DNA of 64,000 nt from contig NZ_RAHH01000028.1 of NCBI RefSeq assembly GCF_003602095.1, positions 1 to 64,000 of the forward strand. Reading direction: 5' to 3'. The notes under the pieces are model-generated. The model was not told the DNA's origin and made no database searches. It was given only the letters and a program-made list of their open reading frames with translations. The translations under genes were made by a program, and so were the position numbers. Source of the stretch: Rahnella woolbedingensis. GTDB lineage: Bacteria > Pseudomonadota > Gammaproteobacteria > Enterobacterales > Enterobacteriaceae. Positions 17,585 through 29,135 of this stretch are shown one piece after another (positions within the stretch are counted from its first letter, which is position 1; each line of letters opens with the position of its first letter).

Positions 17585-19060
17585 ATGGCTAACTATTTCA
17601 ACACACTGAACCTGCGTCAGCAGCTGGCACAACTGGGCAAATGCCGCTTCATGGGTCGCGATGAATTCGCAGACGAAGCCAGCTACCTCAAAGGTAAAAA
17701 AGTGGTGATTGTAGGCTGTGGTGCACAGGGCCTGAACCAGGGTCTGAACATGCGTGATTCCGGTCTGGATGTGTCCTACACCCTGCGTGCAGAAGCGATT
17801 GCTGAGAAGCGTGCTTCATGGCGTAAAGCGACCGAAAACGGCTTTAAAGTGGGCACCTACGAAGAACTGATCCCGCAGGCCGATCTGGTGGTTAACCTGA
17901 CGCCGGACAAGCAGCACAGTGCTGTGGTTAAAGCGGTTCAGCCTCTGATGAAAGATGGCGCAACCCTGGGCTATTCCCACGGTTTCAACATCGTTGAAGT
18001 CGGCGAACAAATCCGTAAAGACATCACCGTGGTGATGGTCGCGCCGAAATGCCCGGGTACTGAAGTACGTGAAGAATACAAACGTGGTTTCGGCGTACCG
18101 ACGCTTATCGCGGTTCACCCGGAAAACGACCCGAAAGGCGAAGGCATGGCGATTGCAAAAGCCTGGGCAGCAGCAACCGGCGGCCACCGTGCGGGTGTTC
18201 TGCAATCTTCCTTCGTTGCTGAAGTGAAATCAGACCTGATGGGCGAGCAGACTATCCTGTGCGGTATGTTGCAGGCGGGTTCTCTGCTGTGCTTCGACAA
18301 ACTGGTCGCTGACGGCGTTGATGAAGCTTACGCAGAAAAACTGCTGCAGTTCGGCTGGGAAACTATCACCGAAGCGCTGAAACAAGGCGGCATCACGCTG
18401 ATGATGGACAGACTGTCCAACCCGGCGAAACTGCGTGCTTACGCGCTGTCCGAACAACTGAAAGAGATCATGGCGCCACTGTTCCAGAAACACATGGACG
18501 ACATCATCTCCGGCGAATTCTCCAGCGGCATGATGGCTGACTGGGCGAACGACGACAAAAATCTGTTGACCTGGCGTGAAGAAACGGGCGCAACCGCGTT
18601 CGAAAATGCACCACAGTTCGACGGCAAAATTTCCGAGCAGGAATACTTCGACCACGGTGTTGTGATGATTGCGATGGTGAAAGCGGGTGTTGAACTGGCA
18701 TTCGAAACCATGGTCGCTTCAGGCATTATCGAAGAATCTGCTTACTACGAATCACTGCACGAGCTGCCGCTGATCGCCAACACTGTTGCACGTAAGCGTC
18801 TGTACGAAATGAACGTGGTTATCTCTGATACTGCTGAATACGGTAACTACCTGTTCGCTAACGCCGCTGTACCATTGCTGAAAGAGTTTATGACCACTCT
18901 GCAGGCGGGCGATTTGGGTAAATCTGTTGCTGAAACGCAGGTTGATAACGCGCAGCTGCGTGATGTTAACGAAGCGATTCGTAACCATTCAATCGAGTCT
19001 ATCGGCCGCACTCTGCGTGGCTATATGACTGATATGAAGCGTATCGCCGTAGCAAGTTAA
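17585..19060 (+). CDS. ilvC: Ketol-acid reductoisomerase (class II)
   Basis: A 491-residue NADPH enzyme converting acetolactate or acetohydroxybutyrate to dihydroxy acids. The Rossmann motif [14 protein letters not shown] starts near residue 40. The length marks the long class II form typical of enterobacteria, with duplicated C-terminal knotted domains (about 210-490). GAACGGAG precedes ATG. It is controlled by the divergent ilvY product. Confidence 0.97.
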   Translation: MANYFNTLNLRQQLAQLGKCRFMGRDEFADEASYLKGKKVVIVGCGAQGLNQGLNMRDSGLDVSYTLRAEAIAEKRASWRKATENGFKVGTYEELIPQADLVVNLTPDKQHSAVVKAVQPLMKDGATLGYSHGFNIVEVGEQIRKDITVVMVAPKCPGTEVREEYKRGFGVPTLIAVHPENDPKGEGMAIAKAWAAATGGHRAGVLQSSFVAEVKSDLMGEQTILCGMLQAGSLLCFDKLVADGVDEAYAEKLLQFGWETITEALKQGGITLMMDRLSNPAKLRAYALSEQLKEIMAPLFQKHMDDIISGEFSSGMMADWANDDKNLLTWREETGATAFENAPQFDGKISEQEYFDHGVVMIAMVKAGVELAFETMVASGIIEESAYYESLHELPLIANTVARKRLYEMNVVISDTAEYGNYLFANAAVPLLKEFMTTLQAGDLGKSVAETQVDNAQLRDVNEAIRNHSIESIGRTLRGYMTDMKRIAVAS

Positions 19061-19125
19061 ACCCGTCATCCTTCAAGCTGCATGGGCGCCTGCCGCTTTC
19101 CTGCAACTCGAATTATTTAGGGTTT
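19059..19125. repeat. Short copy of the palindromic repeat after ilvC
   Basis: A 67-base element with ends AAACCC / GGGTTT and arms TTCAAGCTGCA / TGCAACTCGAA. It shares CGTCATCCTTCA and the TTTAGGG end with the copy at 12863-12989 but lacks the central part. It begins within the ilvC stop codon. Confidence 0.7.
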
Positions 19126-19140
19126 TCGGAAGATAAACAA

Positions 19141-19178
19141 AAAGGGCACTGCATGAAAATGCGGTGCCCTTTCTTTTT
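19141..19178 (+). terminator. Terminator after ilvC
   Basis: Stem AAAGGGCACTGCAT / ATGCGGTGCCCTTT (one T-G pair) with a GAAA loop and T-rich tail, between convergent ilvC and ppiC. Confidence 0.9.
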
Positions 19179-19198
19179 GGTTCTGGCAGAGGCAGAAC

Positions 19199-19480
19199 TT
19201 AGTTGCGGTACAAAATCTTAATGATGTGGTAACCGAACTGGGTGTGCAGCGGGCCTTGTGGCTCGATCAGTGGTGCAGAGAAAACCACTTTATCGAAAGC
19301 CGGCACCATTGCGCCTTGCTTGAACTCACCTAAATGGCCGCCTTTCTTACCTGACGGACAGGTAGAATGCTTCTTAGCCAGTTTTTCGAAATCGCCACCG
19401 TTCTTGAGTTGTTCAAGAAGATCAAGCGCCTGTGCTTCTTCCTTGACCAGGATATGCATTGCTGCGGCAGTTTTTGCCAT
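19199..19480 (-). CDS. ppiC: Peptidyl-prolyl cis-trans isomerase C (parvulin)
   Basis: A 93-residue cytoplasmic parvulin, same length as E. coli PpiC. It carries the parvulin signature ([37 protein letters not shown]). The frame is open for 38 further codons upstream, but the ATG at 19480 is preceded by AAAAAAGG and matches the family start. It isomerises X-Pro bonds; ilvC is among reported partners of the family in E. coli neighbourhood studies, but that link is not shown here. Confidence 0.94.
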   Translation of the reverse strand: MAKTAAAMHILVKEEAQALDLLEQLKNGGDFEKLAKKHSTCPSGKKGGHLGEFKQGAMVPAFDKVVFSAPLIEPQGPLHTQFGYHIIKILYRN

Positions 19481-19655
19481 GATAAGACCTTTTTTGCGAG
19501 AGTGTTTCCAGACGCGTAATGTAACATCTGCAACCACCTGAGTGGAATCCGGCCTGCGTTCCGGGATAAGAAATTGCGCTGTAAAGCCAGTCAATCTCAG
19601 ACGGCGTTTCTGCTACAATCGCCGTCCTTGTCTATCAGGTGAGCAAAAATACGCC

Positions 19656-21680
19656 ATGCGATTAAACCCCAGCCAACAAACCGCCGTCGAATTCGTCACC
19701 GGACCCTGCCTGGTTCTGGCGGGGGCTGGCTCCGGTAAAACCCGTGTTATCACCAATAAAATCGCACACCTGATCCGTGAATGTGGCTATCAGGCACGTC
19801 ACATTGCGGCCGTCACCTTTACCAATAAAGCGGCGCGTGAAATGAAAGAGCGTGTCGGGCAAACCCTCGGACGCAAAGAAGCGCGGGGCTTGCTGATTGC
19901 GACGTTCCATACGCTCGGGCTGGAAATCATCAAACGAGAATTTGCCGCGCTGGGAATGAAATCAAACTTCTCCTTATTTGATGATCAGGACCAGCTGGCG
20001 CTGCTCAAAGAGCTGAGTGAGAAATGGCTGGAGAACGACAAGACGTTGCTGCAGCAGCTGGTTTCGACGATCTCCAACTGGAAAAACGATCTGGTTGATC
20101 CCTCTCATGCCGCCGGTCTGGCACGTTCGGAGCGCGATCAGATCTTCGCGCACTGCTACAGCCTTTATCACGACCACATGCGTGCCTGTAATATTCTCGA
20201 TTTTGATGACCTGATCCTGCTGCCGACCCTGCTGTTGCAGAAAAATGAAGAAGTACGTGAGCGCTGGCAGAACAAGCTGCGTTATCTGCTGGTCGATGAA
20301 TATCAGGACACCAACACCAGCCAGTACATGATGGTGAAATTACTGGTCGGTAACCGTGCACGTTTCACCGTGGTGGGCGACGATGACCAGTCAATTTACT
20401 CCTGGCGTGGCGCGCGTCCGCAAAACCTGGTGCTGCTGAAAGAAGATTTCCCGCAGTTGCAGGTCATTAAGCTGGAGCAGAACTACCGTTCCACGCAACG
20501 GATCCTCAAAGCCGCCAACATTCTGATCGCCAACAATCCGCATGTGTTCGAGAAACGTCTGTTCTCTGAACTGGCTTATGGCGAATCGCTGAAAGTGGTG
20601 ACGGCGAATAATGAAGACCATGAAGCAGAACGCGTCGTGGGTGAGCTGATTGCGCATCACTTCATCAATAAAACGGCGTATGGCGATTACGCGATTTTGT
20701 ATCGCGGTAACCACCAGTCACGCCTGTTTGAAAAAATGCTGATGCAGAACCGCATCCCGTACCGGATTTCTGGCGGCACTTCCTTCTTCTCTCGCCCGGA
20801 AATCAAAGATCTGCTGGCGTATCTGCGCGTGCTGACCAATCCGGATGACGACAGCGCCTTCCTGCGCATTGTGAATACGCCACGCCGTGAAATCGGTGCC
20901 GCGACATTGCAGAAGCTGGGCGAGTGGGCGAATCAGCGTAACAAAGGGCTGTTCAAAGCCAGTTTTGACATGGGGCTGAGCCAGTCTCTGACGGGGCGCG
21001 GGCTGGAATCCCTGCAACGCTTCACACACTGGATGGGCAATATTTCCGAACTGGCAGAACGTGAACCGGTCGCTGCCGTAAGAGATTTGATCCACGGTGT
21101 TGATTACGAAAGCTGGTTGTTCGAAACCTCGCCGAGCCCTAAAGCGGCGGAAATGCGCATGAAAAACGTTAATCAGCTGTTCAGCTGGATGACGGAAATG
21201 CTCGAAGGCACTGATCTGGATGAGCCAATGACGCTCACTCAGGTGGTCACGCGCTTTACCCTGCGCGACATGATGGAACGCGGCGAGAACGACGAAGAGC
21301 TGGATCAGGTTCAGCTGATGACGCTGCATGCCTCGAAAGGGCTGGAGTTTCCGTATGTCTATCTGGTCGGCATGGAAGAGGGGCTTTTACCGCATCAGAG
21401 CAGTATCGACGAAGATAACGTGGATGAAGAGCGACGTCTGGCCTACGTGGGCATTACCCGCGCGCAAAAAGAGCTGACGTTTACCCTTTGCCGCGAACGC
21501 CGCCAGTACGGCGAGCTGATCCGCCCCGAGCCGAGCCGCTTCCTGCTGGAGTTACCGCAAGACGATCTGGCGTGGGAAAGTGAACGCAAGGTGGTGAGTG
21601 CGCAGGAACGCATGGTGAAAGGGCAAAGCCATCTGGAAAAAATCCGCGAACAGCTGGCGAAAGCCAAAAGCGGCAATTAA
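19656..21680 (+). CDS. rep: ATP-dependent DNA helicase Rep
   Basis: A 674-residue superfamily 1A 3'-5' helicase (E. coli 673). Walker A GAGSGKT lies at 23-29, motif II is VDEYQDTN, motif III is [13 protein letters not shown], and motif V/VI regions [19 protein letters not shown] and [14 protein letters not shown] are present. Rep clears proteins ahead of replication forks with DnaB. The start at 19656 matches the family; the 38-codon upstream extension is rejected. Confidence 0.97.
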   Translation: MRLNPSQQTAVEFVTGPCLVLAGAGSGKTRVITNKIAHLIRECGYQARHIAAVTFTNKAAREMKERVGQTLGRKEARGLLIATFHTLGLEIIKREFAALGMKSNFSLFDDQDQLALLKELSEKWLENDKTLLQQLVSTISNWKNDLVDPSHAAGLARSERDQIFAHCYSLYHDHMRACNILDFDDLILLPTLLLQKNEEVRERWQNKLRYLLVDEYQDTNTSQYMMVKLLVGNRARFTVVGDDDQSIYSWRGARPQNLVLLKEDFPQLQVIKLEQNYRSTQRILKAANILIANNPHVFEKRLFSELAYGESLKVVTANNEDHEAERVVGELIAHHFINKTAYGDYAILYRGNHQSRLFEKMLMQNRIPYRISGGTSFFSRPEIKDLLAYLRVLTNPDDDSAFLRIVNTPRREIGAATLQKLGEWANQRNKGLFKASFDMGLSQSLTGRGLESLQRFTHWMGNISELAEREPVAAVRDLIHGVDYESWLFETSPSPKAAEMRMKNVNQLFSWMTEMLEGTDLDEPMTLTQVVTRFTLRDMMERGENDEELDQVQLMTLHASKGLEFPYVYLVGMEEGLLPHQSSIDEDNVDEERRLAYVGITRAQKELTFTLCRERRQYGELIRPEPSRFLLELPQDDLAWESERKVVSAQERMVKGQSHLEKIREQLAKAKSGN

Positions 21681-21697
21681 GCATTAATCACAAAAAA

Positions 21698-21725
21698 AGC
21701 AGAGGCTGATAAATCAGGCTCTGCT
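21698..21725. terminator. Bidirectional terminator between rep and gppA
   Basis: Stem AGCAGAG / CTCTGCT with inner CTGA/TCAG and a TAAA loop. A run of seven A just before the stem gives the T tract on the minus strand, so it best serves gppA; the plus-strand tail is only weakly T-rich. Confidence 0.75.
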
Positions 21726-21754
21726 GTTTGGTGATGATTTATCAGACCAGCAGG

Positions 21755-23245
21755 TTACTGCTCTTCAACAAACAGCGGCCAGTGGACATAACTCTGCCAG
21801 TGGCTTTCCTGCTCTAACTCTTCAGCGCGCAGCGGATGTTGCTCCAGCCAGCCCTGCGGCACAATCACACTCAGCTCATCATCATTGGCACGTAAACGTA
21901 CCGCAGGCAATGTGTCGTCGCGGCGACGGCTGGCAAAGATAATTGCCAGTCGCATAATGCGGCAAAGACGCTGCGCCTGACGCGGCGGAACGGCGTTTTG
22001 TTCATTAAGCAGCGGTAAATCCAGCGTGCCATTCTGATTTTGCAAAAGCGTCGCCAGCAGCTTTTTTTGCGCGGGCGTGAAGCCCGGCAAATCCAGATGA
22101 CGGATCAGATACGCAGCGTGATGTGGCGCTTTTTTGAAATCGACGCTCAGTCCGATCTCGTGGATAAGACAAGCGCTGTTGAGTAAATCACGGGCACGGG
22201 GATCCAGTTTCCATTCCTGTGCCACCTGCAACGAAAAGTTTTCTGCCAGTTGCGCCACACGTTCTGCCTGCTCATTATCGAGCAGATAACGGCGTTGCAG
22301 ATTTCGCAGCGTACGCTGGCGAATATCCTGTTCAATAGGCAAATGCAGCATGCCGTAGACCAGACCTTCACGCAGCGCACCGCCTGCCAGAGTCATCATT
22401 TCGATGTTCAGCGTTTTGAAAATGGCGATCAGAATGGACAGTCCGCTTGGGAAAACCAGCGCACGTTCGAGGGTCAGGCCTTCAATTTCCAGCTCTTCCA
22501 GTTTGCCGCACTGAATGGCGCGCTGTTTGAGTTGCTGAAGTTTAGGCAGCGTGATGCGTTCATCCATGCCCTGAGCGACCATGATTTCCTGCAAGGCCTG
22601 CACGGTACCGGAAGCCCCGACGCAAATCTGCCAGCCATTAGCAATCAGTTCAGGCGCTACGGGAAGGATCATATCGATCGCCGCCTGTTCAGCCTGATCG
22701 AAGTTCTCTTTGGCCAGATTGCGGTCGGTAAAATAGCGCTCAAGCCAGGTCACGCAGCCCATTGAAAGACTGAACAGCGTGGTGGCCTGTGCGCCGACAC
22801 CGGTGACCAGCTCCGTGCTGCCGCCGCCAATATCAACTACCAGACGTTTATCCGGGCCGCCCGTCGTATGGGCAACGCCGTGATAAATCAGACGCGCTTC
22901 TTCTTCACCCGAGATGACCTGAATCGGACAGCCGAGGATTTCCTGTGCTTTACCCAGAAATTCATCGGCATTGCTGGCCAGTCGCAGCGTTGCGGTGGCA
23001 ACGACGCGGATTTGGTCACGGGGGATATCCTGCAATCTTTCAGAAAATAGCTTCAGGCATTGCCAGCCACGCTGCATAGCATCCTGAGAAAGCAGGTTTT
23101 GTTTATCCAGACCGGCAGCCAGACGCACTTTGCGTTTAATTCTGGCGAGGGTCTGGATACTGCCTGCCACCTCACGAACAACCAGCATGTGAAAGCTGTT
23201 AGAGCCCAGATCAATCGCTGCATACAGTGAGGTGGAACTTAGCAT
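21755..23245 (-). CDS. gppA: Guanosine pentaphosphatase / exopolyphosphatase
   Basis: A 496-residue Ppx/GppA family enzyme (E. coli GppA 494). The ASKHA phosphate motifs [14 protein letters not shown] at the N-terminus and [12 protein letters not shown] near 145 are intact, followed by an HD-like C-terminal domain. It converts pppGpp to ppGpp and can degrade polyphosphate. It starts only six bases after the rhlB stop, so the two are cotranscribed, as in E. coli. GppA rather than Ppx is chosen from this context. Confidence 0.94.
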   Translation of the reverse strand: MLSSTSLYAAIDLGSNSFHMLVVREVAGSIQTLARIKRKVRLAAGLDKQNLLSQDAMQRGWQCLKLFSERLQDIPRDQIRVVATATLRLASNADEFLGKAQEILGCPIQVISGEEEARLIYHGVAHTTGGPDKRLVVDIGGGSTELVTGVGAQATTLFSLSMGCVTWLERYFTDRNLAKENFDQAEQAAIDMILPVAPELIANGWQICVGASGTVQALQEIMVAQGMDERITLPKLQQLKQRAIQCGKLEELEIEGLTLERALVFPSGLSILIAIFKTLNIEMMTLAGGALREGLVYGMLHLPIEQDIRQRTLRNLQRRYLLDNEQAERVAQLAENFSLQVAQEWKLDPRARDLLNSACLIHEIGLSVDFKKAPHHAAYLIRHLDLPGFTPAQKKLLATLLQNQNGTLDLPLLNEQNAVPPRQAQRLCRIMRLAIIFASRRRDDTLPAVRLRANDDELSVIVPQGWLEQHPLRAEELEQESHWQSYVHWPLFVEEQ

Positions 23246-23251
23246 AGGTTA

Positions 23252-24544
23252 TCAGCCCGGACGTTTACGGTTGCTACGTGGTGCACTGCTGCGACGTGAA
23301 GACGAATTGCTGTTGCGACGCGGGCCGTTACCGGTACGCGAGCGGGCAAGACGTTTTGCAGGAGGCAAATCAGCTAACAGCGCATCGCTGTTGTATTTAC
23401 TGACCGGAATGCTGTGGCCGGTATAGGTTTCAATCGCCGGCAGATTCAGGGCATATTCTTCACACGCCAGGCTGATAGAATGACCGCTGAGACCCGCGCG
23501 ACCAGTACGGCCAATGCGGTGAACGTAGTCTTCACAGTCGTCAGGCAGGTCATAGTTAAAGACGTGCGTTACGGCAGGAATGTGCAAACCACGGGCAGCA
23601 ACGTCAGTCGCGACCAGAATATCCAGCGTGCCGTTAGTGAAATCTTCCAGAACGCGCAGACGTTTTTTCTGCGGGACGTCGCCGGTCAGCAAGCCAACGC
23701 GATGACCATCGGCAGCCAGATGGCCCCAGACGTCTTCACAGCGATGTTTGGTGTTTGCGAAAATAATGCAGCGATCTGGCCATTCTTCTTCGATTAATGT
23801 CTGTAACAGACGCATTTTTTCTTCATTCGAAGGATAGAAAAGCTCTTCCTGAATGCGGTGCCCTGTTTTTTGTTCCGGTTCGATCTCAATCGACTCGGCA
23901 TTGTTCATGTTTTCGAACGCCAGCTCTTTCACTCGATAGGAAAGGGTTGCTGAGAACAGCATGTTCAGACGTTGAGTCGCAGGCGGCATCCGGCGGAATA
24001 TCCAGCGGATATCTTTGATGAAGCCCAGATCGAACATACGGTCTGCTTCATCCAGTACCACCACCTGAATCGCGCCCAGGTCGATGTGGTTCTGTTTGGT
24101 GTAATCGATTAAACGGCCAGTGGTTCCGATAAGGATGTCCACGCCGCTTTCCAGCACTTTAAGCTGTTTGTCGTAACCGTCGCCGCCATAGGCCAGACCT
24201 AATTTCAGTCCGGTAGATTCAGATAATGCTTCGGCGTCGGAGTGGATCTGCACAGCGAGTTCACGCGTAGGCGCCATGATCAAGGCACGCGGCTGGTTAG
24301 TCTGACGACCTTCCGCAGCAGGGTGAGAAAGCAGATAATGGAAAGTAGACGCTAGAAAAGCCAGCGTCTTGCCGGTACCGGTTTGCGCCTGACCTGCAAC
24401 ATCACGCCCAGCGAGCGTGATCGGCAATGCCAATGCCTGAATTGGCGTACAGTAATGGAACCCTTTCTTTTCAAGGGCTTCTACTGCCAGCGGGTGCAGG
24501 GCGAAGTCGGAAAACTTCTGTTCGGTCAAGTGTGTTTTGCTCAT
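23252..24544 (-). CDS. rhlB: ATP-dependent RNA helicase RhlB
   Basis: A 430-residue DEAD-box helicase. Q motif (about 10-38), Walker A AQTGTGKT at 53-60, [17 protein letters not shown] in LFSATLSY and the [10 protein letters not shown] motif VI are all present. RhlB is the helicase of the RNA degradosome, bound by RNase E. The Arg/Asn/Ser-rich tail (about 395-430) is longer than that of E. coli (421 residues) and low in complexity, which is usual for this RNA-binding tail. Confidence 0.96.
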   Translation of the reverse strand: MSKTHLTEQKFSDFALHPLAVEALEKKGFHYCTPIQALALPITLAGRDVAGQAQTGTGKTLAFLASTFHYLLSHPAAEGRQTNQPRALIMAPTRELAVQIHSDAEALSESTGLKLGLAYGGDGYDKQLKVLESGVDILIGTTGRLIDYTKQNHIDLGAIQVVVLDEADRMFDLGFIKDIRWIFRRMPPATQRLNMLFSATLSYRVKELAFENMNNAESIEIEPEQKTGHRIQEELFYPSNEEKMRLLQTLIEEEWPDRCIIFANTKHRCEDVWGHLAADGHRVGLLTGDVPQKKRLRVLEDFTNGTLDILVATDVAARGLHIPAVTHVFNYDLPDDCEDYVHRIGRTGRAGLSGHSISLACEEYALNLPAIETYTGHSIPVSKYNSDALLADLPPAKRLARSRTGNGPRRNSNSSSRRSSAPRSNRKRPG

Positions 24545-24661
24545 AGTGTGGTAGAATATCAGCTAACTATTGCTTTACGAAAGCGTATCCGGTGAAATAA
24601 AGTCAACCTGATGTTGGTTAATGCGACATCAACAAGGTAAAGATAATCCTTTGGAGTAAAC

Positions 24662-24988
24662 ATGAGCGATAAAATTATTCACCTGACCGATGACAGTTTC
24701 GACAATGACGTATTGAAAGCCGAAGGGCTGGTGCTGGTCGATTTTTGGGCAGAGTGGTGCGGACCATGCAAAATGATCGCTCCGATTCTGGATGAAATTG
24801 CCACTGAGTTCGAAGGCAAGCTGACCATCGCAAAACTGAATATCGATGAAAACCCAGGTACTGCACCTAAATACGGCATCCGTGGTATTCCTACCCTGCT
24901 GTTATTTAAAGGCGGCGAAGTCGCAGCAACTAAAGTTGGCGCACTGTCGAAAGGTCAGCTGAAAGAGTTCTTAACAGCTAATCTGTAA
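24662..24988 (+). CDS. trxA: Thioredoxin 1
   Basis: A 108-residue thioredoxin with active site WCGPC (Cys33, Cys36), DFWAEW before it and the cis-proline in [11 protein letters not shown]. It is the general cytoplasmic disulfide reductant, recycled by TrxB. CTTTGGAG precedes the ATG. It is divergent from rhlB and upstream of rho, the conserved order. Confidence 0.98.
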   Translation: MSDKIIHLTDDSFDNDVLKAEGLVLVDFWAEWCGPCKMIAPILDEIATEFEGKLTIAKLNIDENPGTAPKYGIRGIPTLLLFKGGEVAATKVGALSKGQLKEFLTANL

Positions 24989-25403
24989 TCGGTCGGGATG
25001 ACCCAAGCCAGGTGTTTAGCGGGCTGCCGTGTTTTTCACATTGTCCGCTAGACGCCTGTCAAGAAGCGTGCTAAGTTTACGCTTACTGCAAATAGAGCTT
25101 ACCTGTAGTTTGATTCTTACGTTTTACTCTGTTGTGTCAAAAACATCTGCCTATAAAGTTTCTTTGAATAATAATTAAATTGAACTGGCACTGTGCTTGA
25201 CCATCTAACGGTTTTGACAAAATCGGCTTTAAGACACCTTCAATATCAGCATTACCCCTCAAGAATCGCCCGCGAGCGACTACCTGCGGCTGGATTTCTG
25301 GGCTGTTATTTAAGTGTCGTACAACAAACAGGCACGGATGACCCTGCCATACCCATTCACGACAGATGTTCGAGACATACCCCGAGTTTAAGAACCCACC
25401 ATT
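24989..25403 (+). promoter_or_regulatory. trxA-rho intergenic region (rho leader) with long hairpin
   Basis: A 415-base gap without a supportable gene. A 14-bp stem at 25009-25022 / 25045-25058 (CAGGTGTTTAGCGG with CCGCTAGACGCCTG, two G-T pairs) encloses a 22-base loop that itself contains GTG-TTTTT-CAC. No T tract follows. In E. coli the long rho leader is the site of Rho-dependent autoregulation; the same is inferred here. A clear rhoL leader peptide was not identified. Confidence 0.55.
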
Positions 25404-26663
25404 ATGAATCTTACCGAATTAAAGAATACGCCGGTCTCTGACCTGATTGCACTCGGCGAAAATATGGGACTGGAAAACCAGGCCCGCATGCGCAAGCAAG
25501 ACATTATCTTTTCAATATTGAAGCAGCATGCGAAAAGCGGAGAAGACATCTTCGGTGATGGCGTACTGGAGATATTGCAGGATGGATTTGGTTTCCTCCG
25601 CTCCGGAGATAGTTCCTACCTCGCAGGCCCCGACGACATCTACGTATCACCGAGCCAAATCCGCCGCTTCAACCTTCGCACTGGCGACACCATTTCCGGT
25701 AAAATCCGCCCACCTAAAGAAGGTGAACGCTATTTTGCCCTGTTGAAAGTTAACGAAGTTAACTACGACAAACCAGAAAACGCCCGCAGCAAAATCCTGT
25801 TCGAAAACTTAACCCCTCTGCATGCAAACTCACGTCTGCGTATGGAACGTGGTAACGGTTCAACAGAAGATTTGACCGCTCGCGTACTCGACTTAGCGTC
25901 TCCGATTGGCCGTGGCCAACGTGGTCTGATTGTTGCACCGCCGAAAGCCGGTAAAACCATGCTGCTGCAAAATATCGCTACCAGCATCGCGTACAACCAT
26001 CCTGATTGCGTACTGATGGTTCTGCTCATTGACGAACGTCCGGAAGAAGTGACCGAGATGCAACGTCTGGTAAAAGGCGAAGTTATCGCTTCTACCTTTG
26101 ACGAACCGGCATCCCGTCACGTTCAGGTAGCCGAAATGGTTATCGAGAAGGCGAAGCGTCTGGTTGAGCATAAGAAAGACGTTATTATCTTGCTGGACTC
26201 CATCACCCGTCTGGCGCGTGCCTACAACACCGTGGTTCCAGCGTCAGGTAAAGTCCTGACCGGTGGTGTGGACGCTAACGCCCTGCACCGTCCAAAACGT
26301 TTCTTCGGTGCTGCACGTAACGTGGAAGAGGGCGGAAGCCTGACCATCATCGCTACGGCGCTGGTCGATACCGGTTCTAAAATGGATGAAGTTATCTATG
26401 AAGAATTCAAAGGTACCGGCAACATGGAACTGCATCTGGCGCGTAAAATCGCTGAGAAACGTGTATTCCCTGCGATTGACTACAACCGCTCAGGTACGCG
26501 TAAAGAAGAGCTGCTGACCACGTCTGAAGAGCTGCAAAAAATGTGGATCCTGCGCAAAATCATTCACCCAATGGGTGAGATTGATGCGATGGAATTCCTC
26601 ATTAACAAGCTCGCCATGACCAAAACCAATGACGACTTCTTCGACATGATGAAACGTTCGTAA
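25404..26663 (+). CDS. rho: Transcription termination factor Rho
   Basis: A 419-residue hexameric RNA helicase/translocase, identical in length to E. coli Rho. It has an N-terminal OB-type RNA-binding domain (about 1-125, GFGFLRSG and [10 protein letters not shown]) and a RecA-like ATPase with Walker A APPKAGKT (about 178-185), Walker [17 protein letters not shown] and Q-loop/R-loop segments. It ends untranslated or untransl-coupled transcripts. Terminator directly follows. Confidence 0.98.
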   Translation: MNLTELKNTPVSDLIALGENMGLENQARMRKQDIIFSILKQHAKSGEDIFGDGVLEILQDGFGFLRSGDSSYLAGPDDIYVSPSQIRRFNLRTGDTISGKIRPPKEGERYFALLKVNEVNYDKPENARSKILFENLTPLHANSRLRMERGNGSTEDLTARVLDLASPIGRGQRGLIVAPPKAGKTMLLQNIATSIAYNHPDCVLMVLLIDERPEEVTEMQRLVKGEVIASTFDEPASRHVQVAEMVIEKAKRLVEHKKDVIILLDSITRLARAYNTVVPASGKVLTGGVDANALHRPKRFFGAARNVEEGGSLTIIATALVDTGSKMDEVIYEEFKGTGNMELHLARKIAEKRVFPAIDYNRSGTRKEELLTTSEELQKMWILRKIIHPMGEIDAMEFLINKLAMTKTNDDFFDMMKRS

Positions 26664-26683
26664 TTTGGTGTAAAACTCAGTCT

Positions 26684-26712
26684 AACGCCACGCTCAGTCG
26701 TGGCGTTTTTTG
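26684..26712 (+). terminator. Terminator of rho
   Basis: Stem ACGCCACG / CGTGGCGT (26685-26692 with 26699-26706), six-base loop, T run to 26711. Confidence 0.92.
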
Positions 26713-26952
26713 CTTTTGGTAGCTACCATAATGCTACTTTTGGGAAGATTGTCAGACTATTCGGATAATAGCTGATGGTTTTTCAGATGCCCTTTCATTA
26801 CTTTGTCGGTTGACTGACCGGGAAATGGCAGCAGATAAGGTCTTGCCCGAGACCAAACCATAACTGTCACCATAGGATATGATTTAAGGCTGTGAGGTTT
26901 ATGATGTTTTCGATCCCCCGCACCTTATTTTTGCAGAAGAGATCTCTTAACT

Positions 26953-28038
26953 GTGAATTTACTCAATATGAGTACTGAGCTAGCCAGTGTTTTTGTATTT
27001 TCATTCCTCTTTTTATTCGTTATCCGGAAGATGGCGAATATTGTCGGCTTGGTTGACAGACCCAACTTTCGTAAACGTCATCAGGGCATGATACCTCTGG
27101 TCGGCGGAATTTCTGTCTATGCAGGAATTTGCTTCACCTTTTTGATCACGGATTATCGTATTCCCCACGCTTCGCTTTATCTGGCTTGTGCAGGTCTGCT
27201 GGTGCTTGTTGGTGCGCTGGACGACAGATATGACATCAGCGTCAAAGTTCGCGCGCTTGTGCAGGCTGCGGTCGCGGTCCTGATGATGAGCTTTGCCAAC
27301 CTTACCTTACGAAATCTAGGACATCTTATTGGTCCCTGGGAAATGCTGCTTGGGCCATTTGGTTATCTCATCACCCTGTTTGCCGTATGGGCGGCCATCA
27401 ATGCCTTTAATATGGTCGATGGTATCGACGGATTACTGGGCGGCCTGTCTTGTGTCAGCTTTGGCTCATTAGGCATCATCATGTATGACAGCGGGCATAT
27501 GGAACTGGCGCTGTGGTGCTTTGCCATGATTGCCGCGACGCTGCCCTATATCCTGTTAAACCTTGGCATTCTGGGGCCACGTTACAAAGTCTTTATGGGT
27601 GATGCAGGCAGTACGCTGATAGGTTTCACGGTAATTTGGGTCCTCTTGCAAAGTACGCAAGGGGAATCACATCCGATGAACCCGGTCACCGCGCTGTGGA
27701 TTATCGCCATTCCGCTGATGGATATGATTGCTATTATGTACCGCCGTCTGCGTAAGGGAATGAGCCCGTTCTCAGCCGATCGCCAGCACATTCATCATTT
27801 GATCATGCGCGCCGGTTTTACTTCTCGTCAGGCTTTTGTTTTGATTACTTTGGCTGCCGCGATACTGGCGGCTGTTGGCGTTATCGGAGAGCATCTCTCC
27901 TTTGTACCCGAATGGGCGATGTTAGTGTTGTTCTTCTTCGCGTTCCTGCTCTACGGGGTTTGTATAAAACGAGCTTGGAAAGTCGCGCGACTTATTAAAC
28001 GAATGAAAAGACGTATTCGTCGCTTGACCGCTCATTAA
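26953..28038 (+). CDS. wecA: UDP-GlcNAc:undecaprenyl-phosphate GlcNAc-1-phosphate transferase
   Basis: A 361-residue inner-membrane enzyme with about 11 helices that starts ECA (and many O antigen) lipid-linked chains. Active-site motifs are the DDRYD-type loop (LDDRYDIS), NAFNMVDGIDGLLGG and the HIHH motif DRQHIHHLIMRAG. The start is GTG at 26953, matching the E. coli N-terminus MNLL. The Shine-Dalgarno AGAAGAGA lies inside a 12-bp perfect palindrome at 26937-26948. First gene of the ECA operon. Confidence 0.96.
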   Translation: MNLLNMSTELASVFVFSFLFLFVIRKMANIVGLVDRPNFRKRHQGMIPLVGGISVYAGICFTFLITDYRIPHASLYLACAGLLVLVGALDDRYDISVKVRALVQAAVAVLMMSFANLTLRNLGHLIGPWEMLLGPFGYLITLFAVWAAINAFNMVDGIDGLLGGLSCVSFGSLGIIMYDSGHMELALWCFAMIAATLPYILLNLGILGPRYKVFMGDAGSTLIGFTVIWVLLQSTQGESHPMNPVTALWIIAIPLMDMIAIMYRRLRKGMSPFSADRQHIHHLIMRAGFTSRQAFVLITLAAAILAAVGVIGEHLSFVPEWAMLVLFFFAFLLYGVCIKRAWKVARLIKRMKRRIRRLTAH

Positions 28039-28067
28039 ACATATTTTTAAGCAGGGGCATACCAGCT

Positions 28068-29135
28068 GTGGATAAACCAGAAATGATCAGAAACCAGAAC
28101 GAACACGACATCGAGAATGAACTCGATATTCGCGGCCTGTGCTGCACGCTATGGAAAGGTAAATTCTGGATTGCTGGCCTGGCGATACTGTTTGCTTTGG
28201 TGGCTCTGGGTTCGTCTTATCTGATGAAACAGGAGTGGAGTTCTACGGCGATCACCGATCGTCCGACCGTGAACAATCTGTCCTCCTATTTCTCCCAGGC
28301 ACAGTTCCTGCGCAATTTAGATATCCGCAATGCGCCGCAATCGGACGTCATCCGTCCGGCGATTTCCGATGAAGCGTATAACGAGTTTGTGATGCAACTG
28401 GCGGCGTACGACACTCGTCGCGATTTCTGGCTGCAAAGCGCTTATTACAAGCAGCGTCAGGAAAATGACCCGCGTGCCGATGCCGTTCTGCTTGATGAGC
28501 TGATTAACGACATTCAGTTTACTGCGCGTGATGCGGCAAAAGTCCCGAATGACATTGTTAAGCTGACGGCGGAAGACGCACCAGACGCCAACAAGCTGTT
28601 GCGTCAGTATGTTGATTTTGCCAGCCAGCGTGCGGCACAGCATTTATATGATGAGCTGGAAGGCGCATGGGCCGCGCGTACCCAGTCCATGAAAGCCCAG
28701 GTAAAGCGTCAGGAAGCTGTGGCGCAGGCGGTTTTCGCCCGCACGGCCAATAATACCGAACAGGCACTCAAGATAGCTCAGCAGCAAAATATCAATAAAA
28801 GCGTGACCGATACGCCAGCCGAAGAGCTGCCAGATTCTGATATGTTCCTGCTGGGCGTACCGATGTTGAAAGCGCGTCTGGAATTATTACAGGCTTCAGG
28901 CCCGGGGTTTGATCTTGATTACGATCAGAACCGCGCGATGCTTTCAACGCTGAATGTCGGCCCTACGCTCACCGCGAAATTCCAGACTTATCGTTATCTG
29001 AGAACACCGGAAGAGCCAGTAAAACGTGACAGTCCCCGCAGGGTATTACTGATGATTATGTGGGGCATTGTCGGTGGTCTCATCGGAGCTGGTGTGGCTC
29101 TGACTCGCCGTAAAAATAAGAGAAACACATTGTGA
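28068..29135 (+). CDS. wzzE: ECA chain-length determinant WzzE
   Basis: A 355-residue polysaccharide co-polymerase. A transmembrane helix near 33-55, a large periplasmic segment with predicted helices, and a second transmembrane helix near 327-348 preceded by the Pro-rich motif [11 protein letters not shown] are seen. It sets the modal length of the ECA chain made by WzyE. GTG at 28068 follows AGGGG; a downstream ATG at 28083 is a possible alternative start. The C-terminus overlaps wecB by four bases. Confidence 0.93.
   Translation: MDKPEMIRNQNEHDIENELDIRGLCCTLWKGKFWIAGLAILFALVALGSSYLMKQEWSSTAITDRPTVNNLSSYFSQAQFLRNLDIRNAPQSDVIRPAISDEAYNEFVMQLAAYDTRRDFWLQSAYYKQRQENDPRADAVLLDELINDIQFTARDAAKVPNDIVKLTAEDAPDANKLLRQYVDFASQRAAQHLYDELEGAWAARTQSMKAQVKRQEAVAQAVFARTANNTEQALKIAQQQNINKSVTDTPAEELPDSDMFLLGVPMLKARLELLQASGPGFDLDYDQNRAMLSTLNVGPTLTAKFQTYRYLRTPEEPVKRDSPRRVLLMIMWGIVGGLIGAGVALTRRKNKRNTL

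Noticed and set aside
25193-25441. 82-codon frame overlapping the rho start as a rhoL leader gene
   Set aside because: No Shine-Dalgarno, overlaps the start of rho out of frame and does not resemble the E. coli RhoL peptide.
26718-26727. GGTAGCTACC as an ops/RfaH element before the ECA operon
   Set aside because: Only the GGTAG core matches; the full ops sequence is missing and RfaH control of ECA is not established.
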